From: Candidatus Poribacteria bacterium
Lineage (GTDB): Bacteria > Poribacteria > WGA-4E > WGA-3G
DNA: 64,000 nt
Reading direction: 5' to 3'
Assembly (NCBI GenBank): GCA_026702755.1
Contig: JAPPBX010000112.1
Coordinates: forward strand, 79,364-143,363
Position numbers and translations under genes: made by a program. The notes beneath the pieces are model-generated. The model did no database searches. It had not been told where the DNA came from and saw only the letters and a program-made list of their open reading frames with translations. Shown here one piece after another: positions 8,924 through 17,744 of this stretch. Every line of letters begins with the position of its first letter. Positions within the stretch are counted from its first letter, which is position 1.

Positions 8924-9829
8924 ATGATATACAGCAAGTTTTATTTTCGTATATCTTTCTTACTACTCCTCCCAATGCTTTTAGGTGGATGCGGTCTTGC
9001 CAAGTTGGCGAGAATTCAGGGGGAGAGCGACCTCGCGGTGGTAGAAGCTACCCTTGAGGGAAACATCGGTACACTTGAACGTCTGGCTAAGGTTGGGAAT
9101 AAGAATCTCATTACTAAAACGGCTCGCGCGTATTCATCTTACAGCGGTTTTATCGAAGATAAGATGGAAGAGGCTGAAATAGCAGGCGATTTAGAGACCG
9201 CGGAGGCACTGCGCGCACGCGCAATTGATCATTATATACGTTCTGAAGCTTATGCGTTCAAAGCTCTGGCGAAGTCTAACAAAACCTTCAATGAGGCAAG
9301 AACTGTTGATATGGATGTGTTTGAAAAAGCACTTCAGAAACTGAAAAAGAAGGATGTTGAACCGCTGTTTTGGGCGGCTTATGCGATGGGGCGCGGCATT
9401 AGCCTTCAGAAGGATGACCCGATGCAGGTAATTGACTTAGCGCGGGTGGAACTGATGATGCGGCGGGTGCTTGAGTTGGATGAAACCTTCTACTACGGAA
9501 GCGCGCATCTGTTCTATACCGTCTATTACGGCGACCGGTCAGTCTCAATCGGTGGCGATCCAGAGAAGGCAAAGGAACACATCAACCATGTAGATCGAAT
9601 CAATGACGGTAAGTTCCTGATGAGCAAATTCTATCTCGCACGTTACTATGCCTATCCTAAACAGGACGTGAAGTTATACAAGCAAGCGTTGCAGGAAGTG
9701 CTTGATGCACCATCGGATATTTATCCTGGAGAGGAAGCTGCAACCTCGTTGGCAAAATCGCGCGCCAAACGCTGGCTTGATCAGACGGATGTTCTTTTTG
9801 ATCCAGAATTGGAAGAAGGAGAAGAATAA
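8924..9829 (+). CDS. TatT-type TRAP-associated TPR lipoprotein
   Basis: The N-terminus is a lipoprotein signal with lipobox LLGGC (Cys23). The rest is all-alpha with TPR-like helices (FWAAYAMGRGISL, YFGSAH-like AHLFYTVYYGDRSVSIGGDPEKA), matching the TatT family known from Treponema pallidum, where TatT trimers dock a TRAP solute-binding protein. It would be periplasmic and lipid-anchored. Its stop overlaps the start of the DctP gene (TAATG), which indicates translational coupling and supports the pairing. Confidence 0.82.
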   Translation: MIYSKFYFRISFLLLLPMLLGGCGLAKLARIQGESDLAVVEATLEGNIGTLERLAKVGNKNLITKTARAYSSYSGFIEDKMEEAEIAGDLETAEALRARAIDHYIRSEAYAFKALAKSNKTFNEARTVDMDVFEKALQKLKKKDVEPLFWAAYAMGRGISLQKDDPMQVIDLARVELMMRRVLELDETFYYGSAHLFYTVYYGDRSVSIGGDPEKAKEHINHVDRINDGKFLMSKFYLARYYAYPKQDVKLYKQALQEVLDAPSDIYPGEEAATSLAKSRAKRWLDQTDVLFDPELEEGEE

Positions 9830-10872
9830 TGAGAAAAAAGAAAACAGGATTTAAAACACACGCCGCTGGTTTAGCAGGCGTGATTCTATTGATTTTGGTG
9901 GTGCTGTGTTTACCAGTGGCCACTCTCGCTGCGGAATCTATTAAGTTCGCGACACTTGCCCCAAAGGGTTCCACGTGGATGAACAATTTCGATGCCATGG
10001 CGAGAGAACTTCGCTCTAAAACGGATGGTGACCTCCGAATCCGTTTCTATCCCAACGGTGTACAAGGCGATGAGATTGATGTCGTCCGCAAGATGCGTGC
10101 TGGACTGCTCCATGCAGGGGCTATGACAGCCACCGGACTTGGCGAAATCGAGAAAGAAGTCTTGATTTTTCAACTGCCGCGGATGTTCAAAACCTACGAA
10201 GAACTTGACTATGTTCGCGACTATCTCTACGAGGACCTCTACAAAACTTTTATGGATGCCGGATATGTCCTGCTCGGTATGGGAGATATCGGCTTCTATT
10301 ACATATTCAGTAATCAACCCATCAGAAATATTGCCGACCTGCAGTCGCCAAGTGTCAAGATGTGGGTCCGTACGACCGACAAAATTGGGCTTGAATTCTA
10401 CAAAAGGGCAGGGGTTGCGACTGTCCCAGGTGAGGTTACGCAGGTTTTGGGGTCGCTTTATTCAGGTCGACTTAACGCCGTCGCCGTATCACCGTATGTC
10501 ACTGTGGCACTGCAATGGTTTGATAAATTTAAATATATGACGGATCTACCTGTTAGCGTCGGTGTTGGTGCCACCGTCATGACGAAGGAGAAATTCGACC
10601 AGCTTTCTCCTGATCAGCAAAAGGTTTTGCGTGAAACAGCGAAATCGTATCAGAGCGAATTAATTCAGAGTATTCGCAAAGATAATGAAAGGTCACTTGA
10701 GGCACTTCAAAAGAAGGCAGGCATTGAAATTGTTGAGTTTGAAGATGATGCCCGAGAAGCGTGGGATGCCATTGCTGTGGAAACCCATAAGCAGCTCGTC
10801 GGTGAGATTTACTCACAAGAGTTTCTTGACAAGATCAATGCCCTCTTGGAAGAGTACCGAAAAGGCAAATAG
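9829..10872 (+). CDS. TRAP transporter DctP-family solute-binding protein
   Basis: The signal peptide spans about residues 1-35 (ends LAAE). The mature part follows the DctP pattern: IKFATLAPKGSTW, the central MWVRTTDK with the Arg that usually holds the carboxylate of the ligand, AVAVSPYVTV, and a C-terminal helix DKINALLEEYRKGK. Such proteins bind organic acids in the periplasm and hand them to the DctQ-DctM membrane subunits. It is coupled to the TatT gene upstream. No DctQ or DctM gene follows; a terminator-like hairpin and then the corrinoid genes come next, so the membrane partner must be encoded elsewhere. Confidence 0.87.
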   Translation: MRKKKTGFKTHAAGLAGVILLILVVLCLPVATLAAESIKFATLAPKGSTWMNNFDAMARELRSKTDGDLRIRFYPNGVQGDEIDVVRKMRAGLLHAGAMTATGLGEIEKEVLIFQLPRMFKTYEELDYVRDYLYEDLYKTFMDAGYVLLGMGDIGFYYIFSNQPIRNIADLQSPSVKMWVRTTDKIGLEFYKRAGVATVPGEVTQVLGSLYSGRLNAVAVSPYVTVALQWFDKFKYMTDLPVSVGVGATVMTKEKFDQLSPDQQKVLRETAKSYQSELIQSIRKDNERSLEALQKKAGIEIVEFEDDAREAWDAIAVETHKQLVGEIYSQEFLDKINALLEEYRKGK

Positions 10873-10909
10873 GTAAGACCGGTGTGGCTCTTCAGTAAAC
10901 CTTTCCGGA

Positions 10910-10936
10910 ATAGGCGTGCTGCCAAAGCACGCCTAT
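10910..10936 (+). terminator. Terminator-like hairpin after dctP
   Basis: A perfect 11-base stem (ATAGGCGTGCT at 10910-10920 with its complement at 10926-10936) and a 5-base loop lie 38 bases after the dctP stop. The following T content is modest, so termination may be weak. The remaining gap to 11134 shows no other structure. Confidence 0.6.
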
Positions 10937-11133
10937 CTAATTTCTATAAATCCTATTTTTCTGGATAGTTGTGTGGTCCAGCACTTACCTATCCCGAAAG
11001 TGAAATAATTTCCGAAATATTTACGTTTCCTCTATGCTCGCTCTACTGTATCTGAAGAGTGGATACTCAAAATTCATTTGCTATTTTTCCTTGTGCGTGG
11101 TATCATTATATTTTTGAGGAGGCTTCAAGACTT

Positions 11134-11892
11134 GTGGCATCTATTAATGACATCGCAAACGAATTTCTTAGAGAAGAGATTGAAGAGTTCTTAGAAGAAC
11201 CTGATGAAATAGAACGGACAATTGAGATATTCGCGCAGGCAACACTCGCCATGCAAGACATCTCTGCTGCGCTTATTGATGGCGATCACCACACTGTTGA
11301 TGAGTTGACAGAAGCGGCTCTGGAGGACGGCACAGAAGCGTTGGAAATTATGGATGACGGGCTCATCGCAGGGATGGGTATCGTTGGCATCAAGTTCCGC
11401 GAGAATTTCATTTTCGTCCCGGAGGTTTTAGCCTGTGCCCGCGCAATGAAAGCGGGAATGGCGCATATTGAACCGATTCTCTCGGACTCAGGCATCGAAC
11501 CTGTTGGGACAGTGATTATGGGAACCGTCAAGGGTGACCTGCACGACATAGGCAAAAATCTATGTATTATGATGTTGCGCGGCGCGGGTTTCGTTGTACA
11601 CGATCTAGGTGTTGATACCTCTGAAGATGACTTTATTGAGGCTGTTGAGGAATACGAAGCACCGATTTTGGGTATGTCAGCACTGCTAACGACAACGATG
11701 CCGAACATGGGAAAAACAATTGATGCCTTTATTGACGAAGACTTGCGGGAAGAGGTCAAGATTATGGTAGGCGGTGCACCGGTTACACAGACATTTGCCG
11801 ATGACATGGGTGCCGATGGATACGGTAAAGATGCACTGGCATGTGTCGCACTTGCCAAAGAGTTTCTTGAGGCAACGGACGAAGAGTGGTAG
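11134..11892 (+). CDS. Corrinoid (cobalamin-binding) methyl carrier protein
   Basis: This is a two-domain corrinoid protein. The N-terminal helical cap contains the typical ALEDGTEALEIMDDGLIAGM-type helix and PEVLACARAM. The C-terminal B12-binding Rossmann domain has D135-L-H137-D-I-G, MSALL and VGGAP. His137 is the expected cobalt ligand. Such proteins carry a methyl group between two methyltransferases in the cytoplasm. The start is GTG 11134 with GAGGAGG at 11116-11122; the open frame runs back to about 11059 but without a ribosome site. It stands ahead of a RACo-type activator and a homocysteine methyltransferase. Confidence 0.88.
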   Translation: MASINDIANEFLREEIEEFLEEPDEIERTIEIFAQATLAMQDISAALIDGDHHTVDELTEAALEDGTEALEIMDDGLIAGMGIVGIKFRENFIFVPEVLACARAMKAGMAHIEPILSDSGIEPVGTVIMGTVKGDLHDIGKNLCIMMLRGAGFVVHDLGVDTSEDDFIEAVEEYEAPILGMSALLTTTMPNMGKTIDAFIDEDLREEVKIMVGGAPVTQTFADDMGADGYGKDALACVALAKEFLEATDEEW

Positions 11893-11894
11893 GT

Positions 11895-12056
11895 AGTTAT
11901 AGGTTATCAGTTACAAGAGGGTGCCGTTAAACGAAGGCCTCTGTAAGGGCGATGTAACCTCGCTCCTACGACTGAAAGATTTTTCGGCGAAAAACCGCAC
12001 CGACAACTGACGATTTTAAAACTGAAAACCATTTTTCTCATAACCGATAACCAATA
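11895..12056 (+). repeat. Palindromic heptamer element filling the gap between corrinoid protein and activator genes
   Basis: The left arm (11895-11920) contains GTTATCAGTTACAAGAGG. The right arm (about 12000-12056) contains GACAACTGA, AACTGAAAACC and AACCGATAACC. A separate hairpin of the GTAGGGGCGAGG type (11943-11969) lies inside. The element starts 2 bases after one stop codon and ends 3 bases before the next ATG. Confidence 0.65.
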
Positions 12057-12059
12057 AAC

Positions 12060-13940
12060 ATGAAAAAAATAGATAAAGCCGAATACGAAAAACGACTCGA
12101 TAAAATTACGCAAATTTTTGAAGGTTTGGTTGTCCATGCGGATGAACAAGCCACCTACCGTTGTCCCTACAAAAATCGATTTGACCACTGCACAGCGAAG
12201 TTCGGGTGTCGAAACCAGCGGAAAATTGATGAAGGGACGGGCCTTCTCTGTGTCGGGGATGATAAGTTAGATTATCGGAGCGCGTGGGAAACCGACGCGC
12301 CTGATGGAACAACAGAATCCCAAGGCACAATCGCATGCGACGGAAAGGTCTATCAACTCACCCCCGGAAAAACTATTTTTGATTATGCGGACGATTTAAC
12401 CGTCCAAGTACCTACCTCCTGTTTCCGAACCGGACAGTGCCACGAATGCATCGTTGAGATTAAACGTGGTATGGAAGGTCTCCAACCTCCCAACGAAGCA
12501 GAAGCCTTCCTCCGAGACAACTATCGCCTCGCCTGTCAAGCGGTTGTTCTTGATGTTGATAAGGACATTGAGTTCACCCCACTTCGGCGCACCCCTAAAA
12601 TTCTGACGCACGCTGTGGCAATGGACGGAGGGGCACCGGAATTAGATCCGAGAGTCGTTCATCGCGATGGGACTGTCTATTACAACGACGAACCTATTGA
12701 CCGCTACCGAGGACATCTTTACGGGTTGGCATTGGACATTGGAACAACGACGGTGGTAGCAAATCTGGTGAATCTGGAGAACGGGGAAACCGTTTCTGTC
12801 AGTTCCTTTGAAAACCCGCAGCGTTTCGGTGGTAGCGATATTATGAATCGCATCACTTACGACGGTGAATTTCAAGGAGAACTGCGCCGTTCACTTATCG
12901 CTGCACTAAACAGCGAGATTATGGAGATGTGTACCCGCCACAACTTCGTCCGTCAGGAGATTTATGAGGTCATCGTCGCTGGTAACACAACCATGCGCGA
13001 CATTTTCTTCAAACAGGATGTTCAAAGCATTGGCCAAAAACCGTATAAATCGCTGATTGAGCATGAATATCGGGACGGTGTCCGCTCAACCACTTCGTTG
13101 ACTGAGAAGACCCGCCGCTTGGGGATCCGTGCGAATCCGAAGGCGATGGTGTCCAGTCTGCCATTGATTGCCAGTCACGTCGGGGCAGATGTTGCAGCGG
13201 ATTTAGTTTCAATTGATATTCCCTCGCAGGATGAAATCGTTATGTTAGTTGATGTTGGAACGAATACAGAGGTCGTCGTCGGTAATGCGGAGCGGATGGT
13301 GGCTGCATCGTGTCCTGCGGGTCCAGCATTTGAAGGTGGTGGTATTGAATACGGGATGCCTGCTTACCCGGGTGCGATTGAGTCTGTGAAATGGAACGGT
13401 AGTCAGTTCGACTATGATACAATTGATGAAGAAACGCCACAAGGACTGTGCGGTTCTGGACTGATTTCACTCCTCGCTGAGTTGCGTCGGAACGATCAGA
13501 TGACACCAAAGGGCGTTTTTGCAGATAGGAAGCAACGCGTTATGTCGCTTTTACCGGAACACGGCATTACTTTCTCACGTGAGGACGCGAGCAATTTGGC
13601 ACAGGCAAAGGCGGCAAACTACTGTGGGCAGTATATTGTGCTCCGACACTTCGGCTGCGTTCCTGAGAACATTACGAAACTCTTTTTAGCGGGCGGATTC
13701 GCCAATTACGTTAACCTGCAAGATGCAGTTGAAATTGGGTTCCTCGCGCCTGTACCCGAGGCAAATGTCGTCAAAATCGGTAACGCCGCGGTAGCAGGGG
13801 CGACCGCTGTCCTCCTTTCTGAAAGGAAGCGCGCACATATCGAAGCGTTCGTTAATAACATCGAGCATATTGAATTGGAAACGACACCAGATTTCTTTGA
13901 TATATTCGTGGAAGGTTGTCAATTCAAACCGATGGCTTAG
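12060..13940 (+). CDS. RACo-type reductive activator of corrinoid protein (ASKHA/DUF4445)
   Basis: The protein has 626 residues. Cys121, Cys127, Cys130 and Cys159 form a plant-type [2Fe-2S] ferredoxin pattern. From about residue 220 an ASKHA ATPase-like domain begins (LALDIGTTT) and continues with VGTNTEVVV, CGSGLISLL and LFLAGGFANYVNL, as in RACo/RamA-type activators. These return oxidised Co(II) corrinoid to Co(I) using ATP. Before the ferredoxin lies an additional cysteine cluster (Cys35, 44, 50, 64) that may hold another metal. It lies directly after the corrinoid protein and before the methyltransferase, its likely partners. Confidence 0.87.
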   Translation: MKKIDKAEYEKRLDKITQIFEGLVVHADEQATYRCPYKNRFDHCTAKFGCRNQRKIDEGTGLLCVGDDKLDYRSAWETDAPDGTTESQGTIACDGKVYQLTPGKTIFDYADDLTVQVPTSCFRTGQCHECIVEIKRGMEGLQPPNEAEAFLRDNYRLACQAVVLDVDKDIEFTPLRRTPKILTHAVAMDGGAPELDPRVVHRDGTVYYNDEPIDRYRGHLYGLALDIGTTTVVANLVNLENGETVSVSSFENPQRFGGSDIMNRITYDGEFQGELRRSLIAALNSEIMEMCTRHNFVRQEIYEVIVAGNTTMRDIFFKQDVQSIGQKPYKSLIEHEYRDGVRSTTSLTEKTRRLGIRANPKAMVSSLPLIASHVGADVAADLVSIDIPSQDEIVMLVDVGTNTEVVVGNAERMVAASCPAGPAFEGGGIEYGMPAYPGAIESVKWNGSQFDYDTIDEETPQGLCGSGLISLLAELRRNDQMTPKGVFADRKQRVMSLLPEHGITFSREDASNLAQAKAANYCGQYIVLRHFGCVPENITKLFLAGGFANYVNLQDAVEIGFLAPVPEANVVKIGNAAVAGATAVLLSERKRAHIEAFVNNIEHIELETTPDFFDIFVEGCQFKPMA

Positions 13941-13942
13941 GA

Positions 13943-14036
13943 GTTGTCGGTTATCAGCTGTCAGTTACCAGTTAGACGCGTGGCAGGTGAGAACGTTTTT
14001 TTCCGCTACAAGCGAGTTACTGACAACTATTAAGAG
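13943..14036 (+). repeat. Palindromic heptamer element after the activator gene
   Basis: The left arm GTTGTCGGTTATCAG continues to 13974; the right arm (14016-14036) reads GTTACTGACAACTATTAAGAG. It begins 2 bases after the TAG stop and ends 5 bases before the next ATG. Confidence 0.65.
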
Positions 14037-14041
14037 AAAAA

Positions 14042-15079
14042 ATGAGCAAAAACCCAATAGTTAAAACACCTTTTCAAGAACGATTAAAATTGGATGAACC
14101 GATTCTATACGATGGCGGGTTCGGTTCACAGTTATTCGCACGCGATATAGAACTCACCAACAGTGCGCTCGCCAATGAATTGCATCCCACGAGTGTTATT
14201 GATATTCACTCGGATTATATCAACGCGGGTGCTGAAGCAATTGGAACAAACACGTTTGTAGCATCTCCGCTTCATCTGGAAATGGCGGGACAAGACATAT
14301 CGGACGCACAACGGCTCACACGACTCGCTGTTCAACATGCGAAAGCCGCTGTCGAACAGAGCGAAAAAGAGGTATATATTGCAGGCTCCGTGGGACCCTC
14401 CCCTGGTGCGATTGAAGCCGATAGCGGAGATACGACCTTCGGCATTGCAAATAAAGACGCGAGAGAAGCACATAAATTGGTAATCCATACCTTGGTAGAA
14501 GAGGGTGTGGATTTTCTCTGTCTGGAGACAATGTTTTCTGCCAAAGAAGCGGCAATCGCCGTAGATATTGCGCGTGAGACCGCCCTTCCTATTGCGGTGA
14601 ACTTGACGTACAAATGGACGAAGGAGCGGCGGACTGGCAAGGTCATCTATCGGACGGATTGGGGAAACTCCCCGGCAGATCTGCTGGATATTCTCACACA
14701 AGGTGAACTTTCAGGTGGAGACTCGTTATTGGATTCCGTTAGCATCATCGGTGTAAACTGCGGGGCTGAATCCAGACGTGATGAACATACCGGAATGCCT
14801 TATGCAATCGCAGGAATCCAGCAGCTGCGCACGGCACTCACTGAAACAGGAACTGATGGTAAATGGATGATGGCATATCCAAACGCTGGCATGCCGAAGC
14901 TTGATGAAAACCATCAGACCGTCTATACGCAGACACCAACAGAGATGGCAAGTCGCGTTCCAGAACTCATTGAATCAGGTGCGTACTTAATAGGGGGTTG
15001 TTGTGGAACAACGCCGAAGCATATCAAAGCCTTCCGTGAAGCAATTGCGTCCCACCGTTCAGCACAAGACAACGGATAA
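14042..15079 (+). CDS. Homocysteine S-methyltransferase-family protein
   Basis: This 345-residue zinc TIM barrel opens with DGGFGSQL and has GTNTF and AGSVGPS. It carries the zinc cysteines Cys240 (GVNCG) and Cys320-Cys321 (GGCCGTTP). The family moves a methyl group from a corrinoid, S-methylmethionine or betaine to homocysteine. With a free-standing corrinoid protein and a RACo-type activator next door, the simplest reading is the homocysteine half of a methionine synthase split into separate proteins. Another thiol acceptor cannot be excluded. No ribosome site is obvious; ATG 14042 is preceded by the repeat. Confidence 0.85.
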   Translation: MSKNPIVKTPFQERLKLDEPILYDGGFGSQLFARDIELTNSALANELHPTSVIDIHSDYINAGAEAIGTNTFVASPLHLEMAGQDISDAQRLTRLAVQHAKAAVEQSEKEVYIAGSVGPSPGAIEADSGDTTFGIANKDAREAHKLVIHTLVEEGVDFLCLETMFSAKEAAIAVDIARETALPIAVNLTYKWTKERRTGKVIYRTDWGNSPADLLDILTQGELSGGDSLLDSVSIIGVNCGAESRRDEHTGMPYAIAGIQQLRTALTETGTDGKWMMAYPNAGMPKLDENHQTVYTQTPTEMASRVPELIESGAYLIGGCCGTTPKHIKAFREAIASHRSAQDNG

Positions 15080-15096
15080 TCTGAAGGAAAATTCTT

Positions 15097-15651
15097 TTGG
15101 AAATAGTAACACTTACCTATAAAAGGCCCCCTGATCGAGTCAATTACTTTCAACAGGAATTACTTTATCTCGACGATGCGGTTATTGTTACCTCTCAACG
15201 GGTTAAACCCTCCTCACCTATCGTTCAAAACGGTGAAACAGTTTTAGGGGATAACTTCGCCGCCATCTGGTTTGTGTTTACGGGACTGTGGTACGATGTC
15301 GGGAAAGTTTACAATCTGGATAACGAGTGGACGGGTTATTATTGTGATGTTCTGAAGCCAGTCAAGCGGAGTGTGGATGTAAATGGGAAACTTAATCGTT
15401 TTGAAATAACGGATCTGTTCTTGGACCTTTGGGTAAATCCAGATGGCACTTATGAAATTCAGGATGAAGACGAGTTTGAAGAAGCGATTCAAAATGGCGC
15501 GATCAACGCTGAATTGGAAAGAAAAGCACGAGAAGTACTGAATACATTAATTGCTAAGGTTGAAGATGGTCATTTAGAATCTCTTTTGCAAGAAGTGTTT
15601 GATAGAGCGCAACTTCCAGATTTGCGGGACTATGTAGAAAAGTTACTTTAA
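15097..15651 (+). CDS. DUF402-domain protein
   Basis: The 184-residue protein matches the DUF402 (FomD-like) pattern: a beta-barrel core with YDVGKVYNLDNEWTGYYCDV, then TDLFLDLWVNPDG and the acidic IQDEDEFEEAIQNG, followed by a helical tail. Some relatives hydrolyse nucleotide-linked phosphonates or diphosphates using divalent metals; the role here is unknown. The start is TTG 15097 with GAAGGAAA seven bases upstream. It lies 17 bases after the homocysteine methyltransferase and 22 before the aminotransferase, so an operon is likely. Confidence 0.8.
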   Translation: MEIVTLTYKRPPDRVNYFQQELLYLDDAVIVTSQRVKPSSPIVQNGETVLGDNFAAIWFVFTGLWYDVGKVYNLDNEWTGYYCDVLKPVKRSVDVNGKLNRFEITDLFLDLWVNPDGTYEIQDEDEFEEAIQNGAINAELERKAREVLNTLIAKVEDGHLESLLQEVFDRAQLPDLRDYVEKLL

Positions 15652-15673
15652 GAATTGAAGGGAGGATGAAGAG

Positions 15674-16888
15674 ATGGCAACATTGGCAATAAACGGTGGC
15701 GAACCCACCCGTACTGATTCCTATCCGACCTGGCCCACGCAGGATCCTGCCGATATCGAAGCGTTTGAAAGTATCTACAAGAGTGGACAGTGGGGAGTCG
15801 GTGGACCGAAGGTGCCAGAATTTGCGCAGCAATTCGCCAAATTCCAAGGGGCAAAATATGGCGTTTGCGTCAATAGCGGCACATCGGCACTCTATATCGC
15901 CCTGAAAGCAGCAGGCGTTTGTCCGGGTGATGAGGTTATCACGACACCGTATACCTTCCAAGCGACAGTCGTCGCGATTCTGATGACGCACGCCGTGCCT
16001 GTCTTTGTAGACACTGCTCCCGACAGTTTTCTGCTGGATGCTTCTAAAGTAGAGGCTGCAATAACAGAAAAAACGAAAGCCATTTTGCCGGTTCATATCG
16101 CTGGATATCCAGCGGATCTGGATGCACTTGTTGATATTGCGAATCGGCATAACCTTGGGATTGTTGAGGATTGCGCACAGGCTCACGGTGCGGAATGGCG
16201 CGGGCGAGGTGTCGGGAGTTGGGGTCATTTCGGGTGTTTTAGTTTTCAGTCATCGAAAAACCTGTGTGCTGGTGAAGGGGGTATCGTCCTCATAAACGAC
16301 AGAGAGCTCTATGAACGCGCTTATGCACTGCATAATTGTGGACGCACACTACCCGATGCTGAGTTCGGAGAGGCAGAACCCTTCGGTGGTAACTTCCGCA
16401 TGACAGAGTGGCAAGCGGGACTCCTTCTCTCCCGTTTAACGCGACTTGAAGCTGAAACCAACTACCGACATAAAAATATGCGGTGGTTAGATGGTTGGCT
16501 CGGCGAGATTCCCGGTATTAAGGTCACCCCACTTGATCCGCGCGCCACACGTGGCGGATGTCACGGTTATAAAGCAATCTTTGACGCTGAGGAGTTTGAG
16601 GACATCTCACGTGAGACGTTTCTGCGTGCGATGCGCGCGGAGGGAATACCGATGGGATATTGGTATTCAACGCCTATGTATCGAGCCTCTTTTCTCGCCT
16701 CTAATCTTTTCGGTCAGGATCTCAATTATGATGATGTTCATTGTCCTGAAACCGAGAAGATATGTCAAACAGGTCTCTCCTTAAGTCAAAATGTGTTGAT
16801 GGCGAGCGAAGAGGACATAGAGGATATCATTAAGGCAGCAATTAAAATCCGCCGGAATGTTGCTGAATTAAAGACGGAAACTTCTTAG
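15674..16888 (+). CDS. DegT/DnrJ/EryC1/StrS-family PLP aminotransferase
   Basis: This is a 404-residue type I-fold PLP enzyme of the sugar aminotransferase family. VNSGTSALYIALKA binds the cofactor phosphate, EDCAQAHGA contains the Asp facing the pyridine nitrogen, and FSFQSSKN carries the Schiff-base Lys195. Family members transaminate nucleotide keto-sugars or cyclitols. No nucleotide-sugar genes stand next to it, so the substrate is open. GGGAGG at 15660-15665 sets the start. Confidence 0.9.
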   Translation: MATLAINGGEPTRTDSYPTWPTQDPADIEAFESIYKSGQWGVGGPKVPEFAQQFAKFQGAKYGVCVNSGTSALYIALKAAGVCPGDEVITTPYTFQATVVAILMTHAVPVFVDTAPDSFLLDASKVEAAITEKTKAILPVHIAGYPADLDALVDIANRHNLGIVEDCAQAHGAEWRGRGVGSWGHFGCFSFQSSKNLCAGEGGIVLINDRELYERAYALHNCGRTLPDAEFGEAEPFGGNFRMTEWQAGLLLSRLTRLEAETNYRHKNMRWLDGWLGEIPGIKVTPLDPRATRGGCHGYKAIFDAEEFEDISRETFLRAMRAEGIPMGYWYSTPMYRASFLASNLFGQDLNYDDVHCPETEKICQTGLSLSQNVLMASEEDIEDIIKAAIKIRRNVAELKTETS

Positions 16889-16902
16889 CGGGTCAACCTC
16901 AT

Positions 16903-17139
16903 TAAATTTTTCACTATCCTTTTGGCTTGAAGTGGGTCTATATAGACAAGCGCAAAGAATAGTTTTCAGTACGATTTTTCTACGAAAAATCTTTCGGTTG
17001 TCAGTCGTCAGTTACAAGAGGGTTCTGTTAGACGAAAACCTCTTAACTGAAAACCGATAACTGAAAACCGATAACTATTCTTAGAGTTAAAAAAATTTTA
17101 CTATCCTTTTCAGTCTTAAGGAACTCTATATAGGTAAAT
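16903..17139. repeat. Imperfect direct repeat flanking a palindromic element
   Basis: Two copies of about 48-53 bases (16903-16950 and 17087-17139) share ACTATCCTTTT, a CTTGAAG/CTTAAG segment and TCTATATAG. They bracket the palindromic element at 16995-17078. They could be a duplication linked to the insertion or two copies of a control region ahead of the gene at 17161. Confidence 0.5.
16995..17078 (+). repeat. Palindromic heptamer element with AAGAGG/CCTCTT core
   Basis: The left arm GGTTGTCAGTCGTCAGTTA is followed by core AAGAGG, loop, CCTCTT and the right arm AACTGAAAACCGATAAC repeated. The arms pair imperfectly. The core sequence closely matches the copy at 49018-49120. Confidence 0.75.
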
Positions 17140-17160
17140 CCACATAAATAGGAGAAAATC

Positions 17161-17739
17161 ATGTCTAACGAATGGGAAGCCCAGAAGGAAATACGTCGGA
17201 TGAAGGAGATACGGCAGATTCTGCGGCTATTGGAAACAACAGCACGCCTCATCGAAACTTCAGCGATTACAGACCAATTTTCAGACGGTGAAGAGCGATG
17301 TGCTCGACAATTTAACAATGCCCTTAACCTCCTTGCTGACCTTGGTGCGGTCCCCGACGGTCTGTTTGAACCCTTAGAAACGGATGCGGCTTTTGGTGAT
17401 ATTTGCTTCGCGTGTCATCAAGTCTCTGCTTACGTTAAAGAGAGCTGCGCTGACGATTTTGACTTCTCGCAAATCAAGAAAACTATCGGCGATGAGTTGA
17501 AAGATGTCGGCGAGGTTGTACGGCAATCGATGCCCTCTTTCCTCAAAGATGTCTGGAGCGGACAACCACGAGAAGATAATGTTGATACCGCTGAGACCGT
17601 TGAGGTCACCTCAGACGAGGATGAGGACGTGACATCTGTTGAACAGCGTATTGCCAAACTTGAAGGGCAAATGGAAACTGTTGTGGAAATACTCCAAGAG
17701 ATCCGGACACAACAAGTTGAACAGAACAAAGAACTTTAG
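17161..17739 (+). CDS. Uncharacterised protein with C-terminal coiled coil
   Basis: This 192-residue soluble protein has no signal peptide. The first 130 residues are helical and contain four cysteines (Cys48, Cys82, Cys85 and Cys95), two of them as CFAC. An acidic linker (about 140-160, with SDEDEDV) leads to a heptad-patterned C-terminus (VEQRIAKLEGQMETVVEILQ) that should form a short coiled coil. AGGAG six bases before ATG supports the start. I do not recognise the family; neighbours give no clue. Confidence 0.7.
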   Translation: MSNEWEAQKEIRRMKEIRQILRLLETTARLIETSAITDQFSDGEERCARQFNNALNLLADLGAVPDGLFEPLETDAAFGDICFACHQVSAYVKESCADDFDFSQIKKTIGDELKDVGEVVRQSMPSFLKDVWSGQPREDNVDTAETVEVTSDEDEDVTSVEQRIAKLEGQMETVVEILQEIRTQQVEQNKEL

Positions 17740-17744
17740 AATAG

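Noticed and set aside
11286-11858. 190-codon minus-strand frame opposite the corrinoid protein
   Set aside because: Low-complexity Ser/Pro/Ile composition typical of an antisense shadow; the plus-strand frame has B12-binding motifs.
15554-16228. 224-codon minus-strand frame opposite the aminotransferase start
   Set aside because: Antisense shadow of the DegT-type gene, which carries the PLP-lysine motif.
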